A DNA stretch of 64,000 nt from Asterias amurensis (GCF_032118995.1 NC_092663.1:558001-622000), one strand, 5' to 3'; positions 9,364 to 42,252 are shown, counted from the first letter of the stretch. A program made the numbers and translations. Notes: a model not told the origin generated them from the sequence alone.

Positions 9364-12090
9364 ACGCATACTTTTGGAGGTTTTTAAAGTGAGAAAAATC
9401 AGCTGGGAGTTGGGGGATTAAGATCGTTATCACCACTAATCCGATAAGGTTTGACAAAGCCATCCTGCCTGAAGGAATCCATGTGGATTTATTTCAATTG
9501 AAGACTAAGATATTGATTGTTACAATATTTAAAATGATTAGAATTGTAAAAAGTTACTTGGTTTTCTTTTTTGAATGGTAAAAATCCATCCATGAATAGC
9601 AAAGAACGGTTATTGTTTGTGTCGACTTTCGTTCCGCCGGCTACGCCGTACGTGCGCACTAATACTGTTTATAGATAAAGTAGTGCTGCTAGGCCCTGTC
9701 CGTGACAAACATGCATGCGAACGTTTTTTAAAGGCAAACTTGTTCTTTCAATTAATTTTACAAAATAAAACATCTGGAAGAAGTTCTATGAGTGACAAAT
9801 AACTTGTCTTTTTAACCGCTGCACTGGCCCTCGAACGTCAGCAAACACGAATAGAAATAGCACCAGATTTCACGCACAACAGCAGATTTCAAGCCCACTA
9901 GTCGTTGTTCTTTGCGTGCGACACAAAAATACAAGAAACTTTGAACGCTAGAGGGCGCTTCAGAACAATGCGATAGCGTGAGATTAAACGCCCTCTATTG
10001 GTAAATTTACGCGAACTAGAAACACACACGCCTTGAGAGAACGACTTGACGTGTCTGCACATGCTCCCCCACGATGCATGCATAATAGTATACCTTACAT
10101 AACGTACATACATACATCATGTACAGCATAGTCGTCGCGCACATGGATATATATCTTTCTGTCAACATCGCCCAAAACCGAGCAGTTGCGTGGGAATTTT
10201 AGCGTCTCTACGACAAACTACACAACCAGCATGACCAATAGTAGCCGTATGAACAAAAATATTATTTCATTGTGTATTGTAAGATTTGTTCTTTATTTTG
10301 TTTATTTTGTTCAGTTAGATGAATGCTTTCTTTTTCTGTGGGTTAGTTTTTAGTGCATATTGGGTATAATAAATACGATAGTTAGGAGGCAATCGATTGA
10401 AAATTGAAATGGACAAATTGGAAGAACTGTTTTTTTGTCTTTTTTTTTCCAAATTGCCGTCGGGCCCTTCGCAACTTTTTTTATGATTGCCTTGATGCCC
10501 TTTGAAATTTTTGAAAATTGCCTTGGTGCCCTAAATTTTTACACACAAAAAAGGCAAAAAAAACCAACTAAAGTTACTATAGGCTGTACTATGTTTGCCC
10601 TAACACTTTAGCCCGCTTCGCAAATTTATGTGTCTGCAGTTTAAGCGATTTTTAAAATTTTGCTGTTAGATACTAAATTTATGGACTGCTATGCAAAATT
10701 TTGATTTAGCTATACAAAAAAAAAATGCGTAACGGTCCATGCAAAAATACTGGACGAAATCGTTCCCTGGTAAACTTAGAATGCTTTTAATAAAAGCTGG
10801 CCAAGAGCGCATGGGTCTTGTAACGTTGTTTTGCGTCATTTCCCTTTGAATATTAAATACTGTAAGTACAAAGTAGTCACAGTTTGCAAAGAAAGCTGCA
10901 ATTATAGCATCCATACTGGGCTTTGAACTGCTTACAATACCTTTTGCCAAAAAAGAAAAGGAAAAAAAAACACTTTTGTACATGTTTATAATGTATAATG
11001 CCTGATCAAAATCTAGAAGCAATGTACAATAAGCTTAATTTACCCATTAATGACAGAATTACGTAAAAAGTACTAATTTTAAAATACACATACTGCTCAG
11101 TTATTGCCATTGCCAATGGCCATTTCATGTAGCTTTTAAAAGTAGTTCCAGAAATCATCCAGTCAGGCCCGTCCAGAGCAGGTTGTTTGTTTAAGGGATT
11201 AAAGAGATTATCACAGTTGGATGCCAGGACAGTGTGTTTACTTAAGGATCCTCCAAAAGTATGTGTGAAACCAGCAATATTTTTTAAAGGGCTGGACACG
11301 TCATGAACACTTTTTACTGTTCATAAACAAAGGTTTATACACACCCATGTGACACGCTCTTTGCAATAGGAATAGCGAAACTGTCTGAGGTATTTATGAA
11401 TAAGTTGTTATGCTATTAATTACTTTGAGTAATTAACAAGTGGCCAGTGCCAGTAAGCTTGGCCCTATGCTCTCAAACGTCTCCCATAAGCAGTGTACAC
11501 CCGTTACTGTTTTAAAATAAATGAACAGTACATATATTTACAGCGACTACATTTGAATAAGTTTATTCATTCATTTGGTGTCAAGGAAAGTTGCAACATT
11601 AACATGGAGGCATTAAGTTTATGTTCATATACAATATACAAAAATTATTCATTTATGGTACCAATTTTAGATTTGTATCTGTTGAAAAAAGTCAGTCTAA
11701 TAGTCAAAATAAATCTTTACCTTGCTGCGTTGTAAACAAATTGGGATACATATACATTGTTTACAAATAAAGCATTAAATTATTCACCAGTCTGTTTTTG
11801 CAAGTAAAATAAACAATGGTCCTTAAAAAGGTTTTTAAAAAGCACCATAATTTGCCTGCATTTTTAAAATTGATAAAGCAACACTTGACTGTTTGAACTG
11901 CAGTAAATGTATTTAAAAATAGTTACCCATTTTCTTACCAAGCATAAAAATAATGAACAAATTGTACTTCAACTTGTCTGTTTTGTAACCTTTTTTAGTT
12001 CCTGTGTTCAATGCGCAATGACCATAAAACAGTGACGCCTAAGCAGTCCTTACGCAGTCTGCAAAGTCTGAAATGGTCATCAAGAGGATC

Positions 12091-12495
12091 ATATTGCCTT
12101 GGAGCAAACAAGTTGGTCTTTAAAATGAGTTTGAAAACGTTTCTAACTTTCTATTGATATGAAATACATATGGTTGGAAGGATATTTTAGAAGTAGAATA
12201 TAATGATCCAAACAAGTATCACTTTTACGTCAGGTACTAACACAGTCGGCCATTTTATGGCACCCAAAATTTGACTCCATGAAATGGCCGGAAAACGGAA
12301 AATGAAAACCGTGTGAAAAGGAAAACTGCATTATTTTGAGAAAAAGAAAGCTGTGTAATTTCGAGGCACGTTTGTGTGGATTATTATATTCTACTTATAA
12401 ATTATCTATCTAACCATTTCCATTTCATAACAAACGACTTAATACGCTTTTCAAAGACCAACTCGACCAATCCAAGGCAACATGTTCCTTCAAGA
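12091..12495. mobile_element. MITE, GTTGCCTTGGATCGG family, copy 1
   Basis: Reference entry for the family. The ends read TTAAAGGAACACGTTGCCTT and AAGGCAACGTGTTCCTTTAA. Inner parts are GAGTTGGTCTTTAAAA..CGTTTGAAAACG at left and CGCTTTTCAAAGACCAACTC at right, with a middle containing ATGGTTGGAAAGATGTTTTA. This copy lies just downstream of PYM1 and has a weakened left end. Other copies are at 23752-23952, 38910-39250 and 39443-39648. Confidence 0.7.
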
Positions 12496-12517
12496 CCAAG
12501 TCGGGACAGTACTCTTT

Positions 12518-12523
12518 TTTATT
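12518..12523 (-). terminator. Putative poly(A) signal of PYM1
   Basis: AATAAA on the minus strand lies about 40 bases after the PYM1 stop codon, inside a T-rich (minus strand A-rich) stretch. The position is plausible for a very short 3' UTR but is unproven. Confidence 0.4.
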
Positions 12524-12561
12524 TCCATGCTAATTATTTCAAATTTGTTGGGAGATAGTTT

Positions 12562-14168
12562 TCAGACTCCAAATTCTGCGATCAATTTGTCCAGTTCTGC
12601 TTCTACATCAGCTCTTTTAGAAAGCTTTTCTAACTGATCATGAGTAGGTTCCTCAATCTCCTTTGAATCAATCTTTGCTTGTAGGTCATCAATCTGACGT
12701 AACTTCTTTCTTAATGTCTTTGCACGTTTATCAGGAGGTGCTGTAGCAACCCTACCTCCCGTTTGTTCTTTCTGACCCGCGGATAAACTCAGTCCTGATA
12801 ATGTATCCGTGGTTTCTGATACATCATCCTTGCCTGAACCGTCTCCAGATTTGTCACTAACTGATTTATCTTGGCGTTTCTGTCTGCGTTTTTCGTTTTT
12901 CTTTGCTGACTTGGAAAGGTTTTTAGTTTGCTGCTGAGCTGTTGGAGTAGGGTCAATGTGTAATCCTGGTGGTAGAGTTGGTCGGCTGTTCATCCATTTC
13001 TTACCCTTTGTTTCAAACCTGAAACAAGTAAATCAGAGAAGATAACTCGAGTGAGACGCAATATTTTATGATGTCTGTTTCAGACAGTCTTGCAAAATAT
13101 TTAAGTACTGTTCATATAGATATGTACCCACTTTTAGGTTACAACACAAGGTTGCAAAGACAGGCCATTGCACTAGAAATATAAGACAACCTTTTTACTG
13201 CATAATTTAAAAGCCAGACCCAGTAAATGGGGGCTCTGTACTTGTTTAACAAATTTTGCTATTTGCTTTCTCATACATGTGAAAATGCAAATGTCAAAAA
13301 AGTGTTCAATGAGTTCTAGTTACTGGGTATAGCAAAGAGCAAAGCTTTTTACCCCAAACCTCAGAACTACAGTAAAGCATCTCATAATGTTTCTAGAATA
13401 TGCTGATTGTCGACTCACACTGGTACTTCTTCTTGAGGAACGTAACCATCTTTCACTCGTCTAGCTTTTCTCCACGTTCCATCTGGACGCTGGGTTGCTG
13501 GTATGTAAGTACCTGGAAAAAAAGTGTCAACATTAATTTGTTTCTATTCACAAACTTTGCAATTCAAGTACAAAAAGTGTTGAAGAAGATGCCAGAGATA
13601 CTTTTAGTACCCACCCACTCACTGACAATCCCCTCCCTATACATGGATGGATGGATTCGGCGCATTCGCAAAATATTTTTTTAATTTAGAAACTTCGCCA
13701 AATCGCAAGGGAAAAAAGTTGCAGATTGTCTAAAATTGTGGAAACTGTTTTGCCTTTTAACAAAAGAGCATTTATGAATGGGAAGGAAAGAAAACCTGTG
13801 AAATATACTTGTCAAGACTGCAAGACTAAGATTAAGAAAGACTGATGACTAAGACTAAGAGCACAGAATTCAGCTTCCTCAAAAGCATTGAATACAGTAC
13901 AGTAAGCTGAGCCATGAAATGGGGCATTGCAATTCATTGTTGAGTCGGTCGGGCTGGCTCCCGTACCCCCTCCCCCCCCCCCCCCCGAACAAATCGGTCA
14001 TAACTTCAAGTTCAACTTCATAAGAAAATAGATTACTCTTACACTACAGTCAATACTCTTAAGTCTTTTACTTTTAGTTTTAGAAGAAGAAAAAATAGGA
14101 TTAAATAAATGCAACTGGAACTATATTTTACCTGTTTCATCCGTCACCGTCTTAATGGTTGAAGCCAT
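12562..14168 (-). CDS. PYM1: Partner of Y14 and Mago (exon-junction complex recycling factor)
   Basis: Coding exons on the minus strand are 14168-14132, 13512-13419 and 13018-12562, with GT-AG borders and matching phases, giving 195 aa (human about 204). The N terminus [13 protein letters not shown] is followed by the conserved Mago-Y14 binding segment [20 protein letters not shown] and [11 protein letters not shown]. Next comes [19 protein letters not shown], a lysine/arginine-rich middle ([15 protein letters not shown]), and the C-terminal helix [18 protein letters not shown]...[10 protein letters not shown]. The family protein binds Mago-Y14 and the ribosome and strips exon-junction complexes from spliced mRNA in the cytoplasm. 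The start is the first ATG in frame ahead of the conserved block. It converges on BLOC1S1 and diverges from SLC11A2; the roughly 2 kb between 14169 and 16162 should contain both promoters. Confidence 0.95.
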
Positions 14169-15206
14169 GGTAATTATTTTATAGGACTAATTGTAGTTTA
14201 TTTAGAGAATCTCAGAGATTATGTCGTTTACACATCCCTTCTTGAATTGGTTGAATTCCGTACAAGAAGATCTTGCAGAACAACCAGGCGCGCATCAGAA
14301 AATATAACAAGAAAACATCGCCTACATAAATGGAGTTTAGGTACCAATCCTGATTTATTCGTACTAAAGTACTTACATTTAGTCTGTGACCCAGCGGAGC
14401 TCAGTTGAAGAAGTGCAGAACGAGTTGGGCGCAATATTTGAAGGCGCATTTTTTTTAATTGCGCGATAAACAAACAAAATCCATACCGTGAAAACTTAGT
14501 TTGATTGCGCAAATTCGAAATTTGCCTAATAAGTTTGCTTCGTGGTGTTTTGTGGCGCAGCATGCATTCAGTGCATATTATGTGCAGTGTGTCGGCCCGT
14601 CCCATACCCCATCCAGTTCCGTATAAAATTCTGTGACGACCCTGTGTAAAATGTCTGTGGTTTGCTTGATTATTGAGCTGAGGAGCCGAGTTTTTGCTTC
14701 GTTTTGTTTGTTTCTATAGACAGCGCACGTGATACTAAGGTATATTTTCATATTATTGAGCTTAAATTAATTACTTTTCATCTACTGATCTCCTGTCAAA
14801 TCATGTTTCATATTATTCGGTCTAGTGGTACTGGTAGTGAACTTTTGGCTTCCGGCGAAGCGGCCGGCGGCTGGACACTATTCACTCGTGATTCGTGAAA
14901 TACGTATTGTCAGTTGTCAATTATTATTGTCGCCTAGACTATTTATTTGACTACACTTCCTGTATTGTGATCCGAGAAATTATACACATGGATTGGCACT
15001 GAAGTTTGCTGGTTTATAAATTATAGATAAATAATATAATAATTTATCTATTAATTATGACAATGAACAAAAAAGTTTTCTTTTATTAAATCATCCTGGC
15101 CTGGACTGGTTAATAGTAAAAATCCGTAATTTAGTAATTAATTTATAAACTTTTATTTTTAAAGTAGGCTTGATAATAAATAATGCCATAGTAAAAAAGG
15201 TATGAT

Positions 15207-15336
15207 TAGCCCACCTTGTTGAGCTGTAAATGGCTCCACTTTTAACATCGGTCTCATCACTTCACTGTAGTGTGTGGTGACAGTGATGAGACCGATGTTA
15301 AAAGCGGAGCCATTTACAGCTCAACAAGGTGGGCTA
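15207..15336. mobile_element. Near-perfect hairpin MITE, TAGCCCACCTTGTTG family
   Basis: TAGCCCACCTTGTTGAGCTG...CATCGGTCTCATCAC on the left and GTGATGAGACCGATG...CAGCTCAACAAGGTGGGCTA on the right give arms of about 57 bp with at most one or two mismatches and a loop of about 16 bases. It lies in the PYM1-SLC11A2 intergenic region. The high arm identity suggests recent origin or conversion. Confidence 0.75.
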
Positions 15337-15476
15337 GACTATGACGATTTTAGGATCATATGATGATAATGATAAATATTATTGTTAATAATTGTTTAAC
15401 TAAATACTGGTACTGGTTTAATTATCGGTATATTGTACACAAATGTCTGGTCCAGTGAACATTTTCAGCGGAAAAG

Positions 15477-15600
15477 TTTCCGTATGGCGCCACCACTTTT
15501 TCACTCGATATGAAATAATATAGTATCTAATTTACCTCAATGAGATATCCCTTTTTGTAAAAAATGATTGAAAAGGTGGTGGTGCCATACAGAAAGTTAT
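15477..15600. mobile_element. Short MITE, CCGTATGGCGCCACC family, copy 2
   Basis: The ends are GTTTCCGTATGGCGCCACCA and GGTGGTGGTGCCATACAGAAAG. The middle carries the same ATATGAAATAATATAGTATC stretch as the copy at 1571-1690, but in inverted order. From 15601 to 16160 there is no named repeat; this part likely includes the SLC11A2 leader or promoter. Confidence 0.65.
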
Positions 15601-16162
15601 CCTTTTGAGCTAAGTACATATCACACAAGCGCGAGTGGAATACAAACAAATATAGCGCTTCTGCATCCCATATCCAACGAGGCCGAAGGCCGTGTTAGAT
15701 ATGGGACACAGATGCGCTTTATTTTTTCGTATTTCACGAGCGCGCGTGTAATAACAAATTTATCTTCCAGTTTCATGTGCAACGCGCAAAGATTAAAATT
15801 TCAGAACGGTATTTCACGACGAACAGCACTCACGCGTACAAGGTTTAGAATGTAATTTTTTCACTGTCTGTATATGAAGCGTGTACATTGACATTCACAA
15901 TACGCACTGTGTAATAAAACAGAGGAAGTAGGATATAAAACAGGAATATGTTTTTAACCCCCTAGTAGTTCGAGCATCTGATTGGTGGATTAGCGCGTAC
16001 TGGAAGATCAATAACTATGTATTTACAGTAGTCATCACTCAAAAATTCAATTAAAAATAGCTGTGGTCACACAAAATTTGAGTCAAATTAATTTTCTTCA
16101 AAAGTATATAAGTAAATAGTTACAAATTTTTTGCTGTTAACTATTTTCAGGAACAGGTTTGG

Positions 16163-36874
<20,712 letters not shown>

Positions 36875-36876
<2 letters not shown>

Positions 36877-36880
36877 TAAA
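36875..36880 (+). terminator. AATAAA overlapping the SLC11A2 stop codon
   Basis: AATAAA shares its first two bases with the TAA stop (36874-36876). It is too close to the stop to be the usual site. Another AATAAA is at about 38061, so the working poly(A) site may be farther down. Confidence 0.3.
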
Positions 36881-37139
36881 TGCATTAGCATCAACCCTAA
36901 GAAGCCAAACTGGACAACACCAATGTATTTTAGTACACAAAGCAATGTATATAATAATTGATTCTTATCATACCAAATAATATTAGGTGAAGGGTCTTTG
37001 ATGGTAAGGGTAGTAGTGTTGTAAGAATATTTTGGTGGTAACTTGGCTATGCATTTTATATGTACACAGATTTTAAGCTGTTTTTTGTTTTGTGGTGCTT
37101 TTATCTTTCAATATAAACATATCATTTATATGCAATAAT

Positions 37140-37470
37140 AACTTGGGAGGCTAGTCATCCTTACTCGCAGCTAAGAGCTGAATTGCTAAGGACGCGGCTA
37201 CAACGTGTTCAAGAAGCAGGCATGCAAGGGCGCCTTTGGCTGCCAGCCACATCAACCCATTATGACCACAGGGCACAGCCAAGATCGAAAGTGTTTGATT
37301 TTTCCCGAGGGAGGGACCGGATGGTCTGAAAAAACCCTTGTGGCACAGCAGAGAACCATCGCACAACTCAACTCACATATGGCCTTGGCCGGGAGCCGAA
37401 CCGGGGTCACCTTGGTGAGAGGCGAGTGCTTTACGCACAAGCCAACCATGCCACCGAACATGTGACTTAC
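37140..37470 (-). mobile_element. tRNA-Val(CAC)-like SINE, minus strand
   Basis: On the minus strand the head (about 37460-37385) reads TGGTTGGCTTGTGCGTAAAG, an anticodon stem-loop CGCCT-CTCACCA-AGGTG (anticodon CAC), and the B box CCCGGTTCGGCTCCCGGCC. The body continues to about 37140. It lies in the presumed 3' UTR or just beyond SLC11A2. Confidence 0.65.
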
Positions 37471-37649
37471 AGGACCCTCTACAAGATTCCTGCTCTATTT
37501 TAAATGAGTGTATTGAGGTCGTCTGTGAAGGCTCACAGCAAGCCTGCCAAATATTTATAATTTAAAAGAAAAACAAAATGTCAAAAACAAATGACTTCTT
37601 TGTTTTGTTTTCTGCTATCAATGCATTGCTTAAGACCAAACTGCCTTAA

Positions 37650-38023
37650 TGACACTGGACACTATTGGTTTCGTCTAAGACCAGTCTTCCCACCTGTTGT
37701 GCCTCATCATATGCAAAGAGGAACGGGTGTAATTTCACAATTAAATATTGTAGGCGTACGCTTTGTTTGTTTGTTTTGAAAGTTGTATCTTCCAATCAAA
37801 ATGACTTAGATCTACTTGGATGTTATATAAAAGAAATAATGAATGTTTTTCATTCGTGCAATAGTGCAAATATTTTCATTCATTGAAAGCTGGAATGTTC
37901 CATTCAACTCGGCTCCACCTCATTGAATAGAACATCCCATCTTTCAACTCATGAACATATTCGCTCCATTGCACTCATAAACATTTATTATGTGTATAAT
38001 AGTGTCTACTGCCTTCAAGAGTT
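37650..38023. mobile_element. MITE, GGACACTATTGG family, middle replaced
   Basis: The left end (GACACTGGACACTATTGGTT, GACCAGTCTTCCCACC) and right end (ATAATAGTGTCTACTGCCTT) remain. The middle holds another imperfect palindrome (TTTTTCATTCGTGCAATAGTGC..GCTCCATTGCACTCATAAAC) that is probably a separate insertion. Confidence 0.55.
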
Positions 38024-38319
38024 GAAAGTTAAAGGTGCTTCCAATGTTTCTACTAAACAATAAATACAATCTAGAAAATAAGAGATATAAAATAAGTTAA
38101 CTTAGTACTAAGTACAAGCAGTATCTATTAAGGAAGATTTTATGGAATTACTGTATTATCATAACAGGAGATGATGACTGATTTTTTATTGAATATGAAA
38201 TTTATACAGGCATATTAGGGGTTCTTTGTTTGAAACTGTTATGACTATAATTTACTGTAATTGTTCAATTTGCAAATAGCAGTAGGTTGAAATTATGCAA
38301 GTCATTAATCAGGCTTGAG

Positions 38320-39422
38320 ACTTGGCCCTTAAAAAAGAAGGAACATTTTCTGGATCTGGATATCGTTATACTCCGATAAAAACGGATACCCGCATCGCAT
38401 CAGATCGCATCATTTTGTTCAAGTACAAGAGTCGGCCTATGTACCATGGGGGCTTTTTGTTTGAGGGCCCACAAATCGGAAACAGATTAAGAAGGAAGAA
38501 CATGCCTGATGAATGGAGCGAATTAAAGTAAATTTTTTACTTGTTTGAATTTTTTTATTTAAAAGTATAGTAACTATTGAAGTTTGTTTAAGATGTATGA
38601 GTGTACATTTACATGGTTTCTAAAGGTACCTACTTTTTTAGTTCAGTTTAATATACATAAAAGGTGCCTTAACAAGTTTTGTTAGTTGTTATATTTAAGT
38701 ATTACAATTTTATGAAAAACAGCTTGCCTAAATTCCACATTTCATGTGCCTAAGTTCAAAATGTATGGTTCGCTTTAGCATTGTACAGTAACACAACTGT
38801 TTCCCACATAAAAAACTTCAAAACGGATTGATACAACCATCAGACAACACTTCTCAAAAAAGATATTGACATGGTGTTACCGCAAACCTCACCTAAGTAT
38901 AGGTCGCTTCTTAAAGGAACACGTTGCATATGTTTGCATATAATGCATATGTTTGGAAAGATGTTGTAAAATTAGAATACAATGATCCACACACATTTGC
39001 CTCAAAATTGCGTGTTTTTCCTTTTACTCTGCAAACTAACGCGGTCGGCCATTTATGGGAGTTAAAATTTTGATGGCCAACGGTGTTTGTCGACGAATAA
39101 ATGGAAAACCACGCAATTTCGAGTGATACTTGTATGGATCATTATGTTCTACTTTTAAAATATGTTTCTAATCATATGCATTTATAACAAACGGTTACAA
39201 ACGCTTTTGAAAGACCAACTCGACCGATCCAAGGCAACGGGTTCCTTTAAAACTAGAGAAAAAATGTTTTTAAAACATTATGGAGAATTTATTCAACTGC
39301 AATTACTTAAAATATGCTTTAGAAATCAGTTTAAGTAAAGTATTATCATGCAACACAAACTAAATGCAAAATTAAATTTAAGATATTTGACATGTTGTAT
39401 TGTTTCAGATCTGACAAAGACT
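38320..39422 (+). CDS. Possible last two exons of an unrecognised gene
   Basis: From 38320 to 38527 one frame reads like protein (GTFSGSGYRYTPIKTDTRIA, then SDRIILFKYKSRPMYHGGF and LFEGPQIGNRLRRKNMPDEW). It ends at a donor, AA-GTAAAT. The next good acceptor (TTGTTTCAG, ending 39409) continues the frame as SDKD and a stop (39420-39422), giving the C terminus ...PDEWSELKSDKD. The upstream border is unclear: a TGA lies two codons before, and an AG at 38318-38319 could serve as acceptor. I do not recognise the family. It could instead be an alternative 3' end of SLC11A2, though the phase from coding exon 14 does not fit the 38318 acceptor. Confidence 0.4.
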
Positions 39423-39648
39423 GAGTCTCCATGCTAGAGTGAAACATTAAAGGGACAAGATGCCTTGGATCGGGTGAGTTGATCCATGAAAAGCGTTTGA
39501 AAACTGTTTGTATGGATCATATTTTTATGGACCAATATACTCTACTTTTAAAACATCTTTTTAACCATGCATTTTATAACAGTTAAGGTTTTCAAACATT
39601 TTGCATAGACCAACTGGCCTGCATAAGCCAACGTGTCCCTTTAGCCTT
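38910..39648. mobile_element. Two MITEs of the GTTGCCTTGGATCGG family
   Basis: The first (38910-39250) has ends AAAGGAACACGTTGCATATG and CAAGGCAACGGGTTCCTTTAA. The second (39443-39648) has ends TTAAAGGGACAAGATGCCTT and AGCCAACGTGTCCCTTTAG. The short exon at 39410-39422 lies between them. Confidence 0.7.
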
Positions 39649-39649
39649 G

Positions 39650-40505
39650 TGCATGAACCTTGTGAATTTTTTCATGAAAATATTCTTGTGAACTTATCAT
39701 ATTTTTACTGAAAATATAACAAGGCTATATATAGCCTTTTGAACTTTTACAAAAGCCTTGTGAACTTATAAAAAAATTCCCGAAAATGTTCATCAGCCTT
39801 GTGAATTCTTATCAATTTTGTTCTTATCAAAATTTGATTATTATAGCCTTGTGATTATTTTCAAGTTCACAAGCCTTGTGAACTTATCATATATTTTCTT
39901 GTGAACTTGTCATATTTTTCTTGTAATTTTATCATACCTTTCTTGAACATCATATTTTTTTTGAAAGTTTTCAAAAGCCTTGTGACTTATCATATTTTTC
40001 TTGTGAACTTATCATATTTTTTGTAGTGATTTTATCATATATGTTTCTTGAACATGTTCACAAGGCTATATAGCCTTGCAAGCTTATCAGATTTTTCTTG
40101 TGATATATTTCTTGAACATGTTCACTGATCATACTTTTCTTGAACATGTCACATTATAGCCTTGTTAACTTATCATATTTTCTTGACTATAGCCTTGTGA
40201 CATGATCAAGAAACACATGATAAAGTCACAGGAAAAATATGATAAGTTCACAAGGCCTTGTGACATGTTCAAGAACCTTTGATAAGTTCACAAGCCTATA
40301 GCCTTGTGACATGTTCAAGAAACAAATGATAAAATCAAAAGAAAAATATGATAAGTTCACAATGCTATATATAGCCTTGTGAAAATGTTCAAGAAAAATA
40401 TGATAAGTTCACAAGCCCTTGTGACATGTTCAAGAAACATATGATCAAATCACAAGAGAAATATGATAAGTTCACAATGCTATATATAGCCTTGTGAAAT
40501 GATTC
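39650..40505. repeat. Two-way tandem array of GCCTTGTGAAC...GTTCACAAGGC units
   Basis: The first half (39650-40190) repeats CTTGTGAACTTATCATATTT and TTCTTGAACATGTTCACAAG. The second half (40190-40505) repeats the complement: TGACATGTTCAAGAAACATA and GATAAGTTCACAAGGC. Each unit is itself ended by an inverted CCTTGTGAAC/GTTCACAAGG pair, and TATATATAGCC words recur. One-sense copies lie at 61680-62430. No coding signal is present. Confidence 0.75.
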
Positions 40506-40545
40506 TGACTGTGCTTGAGGTCCAAATTCTGTTAAGATCGTCAGG

Positions 40546-40948
40546 GCCTAGTTTCTTTAAAGCTTTTAAGCACAATAAACTTGCTAAGCAAAGAAAAGTA
40601 CCGCTACAGAACAGCTGACCAGTCGAAATTACATTTGATGTTTATATTGTTGTAACTGGTGCCCAACCAGGTTTTGCTTAGCAAATAAATTGTTAAACTT
40701 AAGCAGCTTCAGCTTGTTCTGCTTAGATGTAAGCAAAGAATCAGGGTTTATGCAAGCAGGGACTTACACGCTTACGTCAAGCCTATTTCACAGGCAAGCA
40801 GGACATTTTACTTGGCACTTGAGTACCCTAAGTTACTTACTATTCACCTACACAGCTGTTGCATAAATTTGGTGCTTGCACAGTAAGCAAAGAATCATGG
40901 TTGTAAGCACATAAACCGGCGGTAAGCAGACCCATGAAGTTGGGCCCA
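40546..40948. mobile_element. Old MITE, GGGCC..TTTC ends
   Basis: It has GGGCCTAGTTTCTTTAAAGC at left and ACCCATGAAGTTGGGCCC at right, with repeated GCTTAGCAAA/TAAGCA words inside, as in the nested copy at 21061-21312 but longer and more diverged. Confidence 0.55.
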
Positions 40949-41509
40949 GCTTTGTGTACCCAGAACAATTAAGTTAATATTTAAAGTGTTTAAACATGTT
41001 TCTAACTGCAACAGGAAACTTTACACTTATAACTTAATAAATAATTGAGATTTGGCTGCATGAAAAGTTATGTTTTATTTAAATACCACCAACAGTTTTT
41101 ATACTTGTACTTGTCTATATCCTTCACAATGGATAACTCTTAAAAAATGATTAAAGAAGAAGACGCACAAATTCATGATTTCACGACATTTTGTGTTTGT
41201 TATTATCATATTATGCCTCTTCAACATGGAGTACTTTTAATATGCAGTGTTTGACCCAAATTTGATAAAAATGCTGGACTAAACCCTTGTGGTTTTTCAA
41301 TAATTATTTGAAACGCATTGGTAAGACAGCTGGACTTGCTTGTTGCCCATTGTGAATTTGTCAGTACATGTACTTGGCAAAATTTGATAAAAACGCATGA
41401 TTTAACCACCCTTGAGATTTTATTTATTTATTATTGTTCCATATTTAAAGTGTTTGTTGGGGTGTTTGTGTGCTGTTGTTGTTCTTCTTTTGTTCTTGTT
41501 TTATTTTTA

Positions 41510-41567
41510 TTTTATTTTATTTTATTTATTTATTTTTTTTTTTTTTTTTTTTTTGGGGGGGGGGGGG
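41510..41567 (+). repeat. T-rich run followed by a G run
   Basis: A TTTTATTTTATT-rich stretch runs into an uninterrupted T tract and then a G tract of about 12 (41556-41567). The stretch 40949-41732 is otherwise AT-rich without a named feature. Confidence 0.7.
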
Positions 41568-41732
41568 TAAATAACTTTAACGAAATTTAAGAACTGGCAA
41601 CCTTGGTTCCCACTAGTTTTGCTGTACTCATGCAAACACCATTTCCCCGAGACTCTTCGGCCCAAATCTTGATTTGTCAGTATGCATAATATCAAGTGAT
41701 TCAGTAGTGGTATGGTTTTATAGGGAGGGGGA

Positions 41733-42252
41733 GTCCTTGGGTGGATTTCACAAAGGGAGTCCTAACTTAGGACTAGTCTTAGGCAATACTAAGAGATTGG
41801 ACTGGTCCTAAGTTAGGACCAGTAACTGATCCTAACTTAAGACTGGTCCTATCTCTTAGCGTTGCCAAGGACTAGTCCTAAGTTAGGACTACCTTTGTGA
41901 AATCCACCCCTGGACACTATTGGTAATTGCCAAAGACCAGTCTTCTCACTTGGTGTATCTCATGCATAAAATAACAAACCTGTGTAAATTAGAGCTCAAT
42001 TGGTCGCCGAAGTTGCGAGATAATAATTAAGGATAAACACTCTTGTCACACTAAGTGTTGTGCTTTCAGATGCTTGATTTTGTTGAAAATCAAATTCGTT
42101 TAACCTTTATTCTTTCTCGGAAACTGCGTTACTTCAGAGGGAGCCGTTTCTCACAATGTTTTATCAACCTCTCCCATTTACTTGTTACCAAGTAAGATTT
42201 CGTGATTATAATTATTGTGAGTAATTACCAATGTGGCACTGCCTTTTTAAGA
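41733..42252. mobile_element. Palindromic MITE followed directly by a GGACACTATTGG MITE
   Basis: The first (41733-41912) has ends GGGTGGATTTCACAAAGGGA and CCTTTGTGAAATCCACCCC, with a long central palindrome around GGACCAGTAACTGATCC. The second (41909-42252) begins CTGGACACTATTGGTAATTG and ends ATTACCAATGTGGCACTGCC. The same juxtaposition of these two families occurs at 34602-35125. Confidence 0.75.

Noticed and set aside
9160-9369. 69-codon minus-strand frame near the GC-rich hairpin
   Set aside because: No family resemblance, no splice sites and no conserved motif. The frame probably reflects local GC content.
36877-37140. Iron-responsive element in the SLC11A2 3' UTR
   Set aside because: No CAGTG loop with a bulged-C stem was found in the first few hundred bases after the stop.
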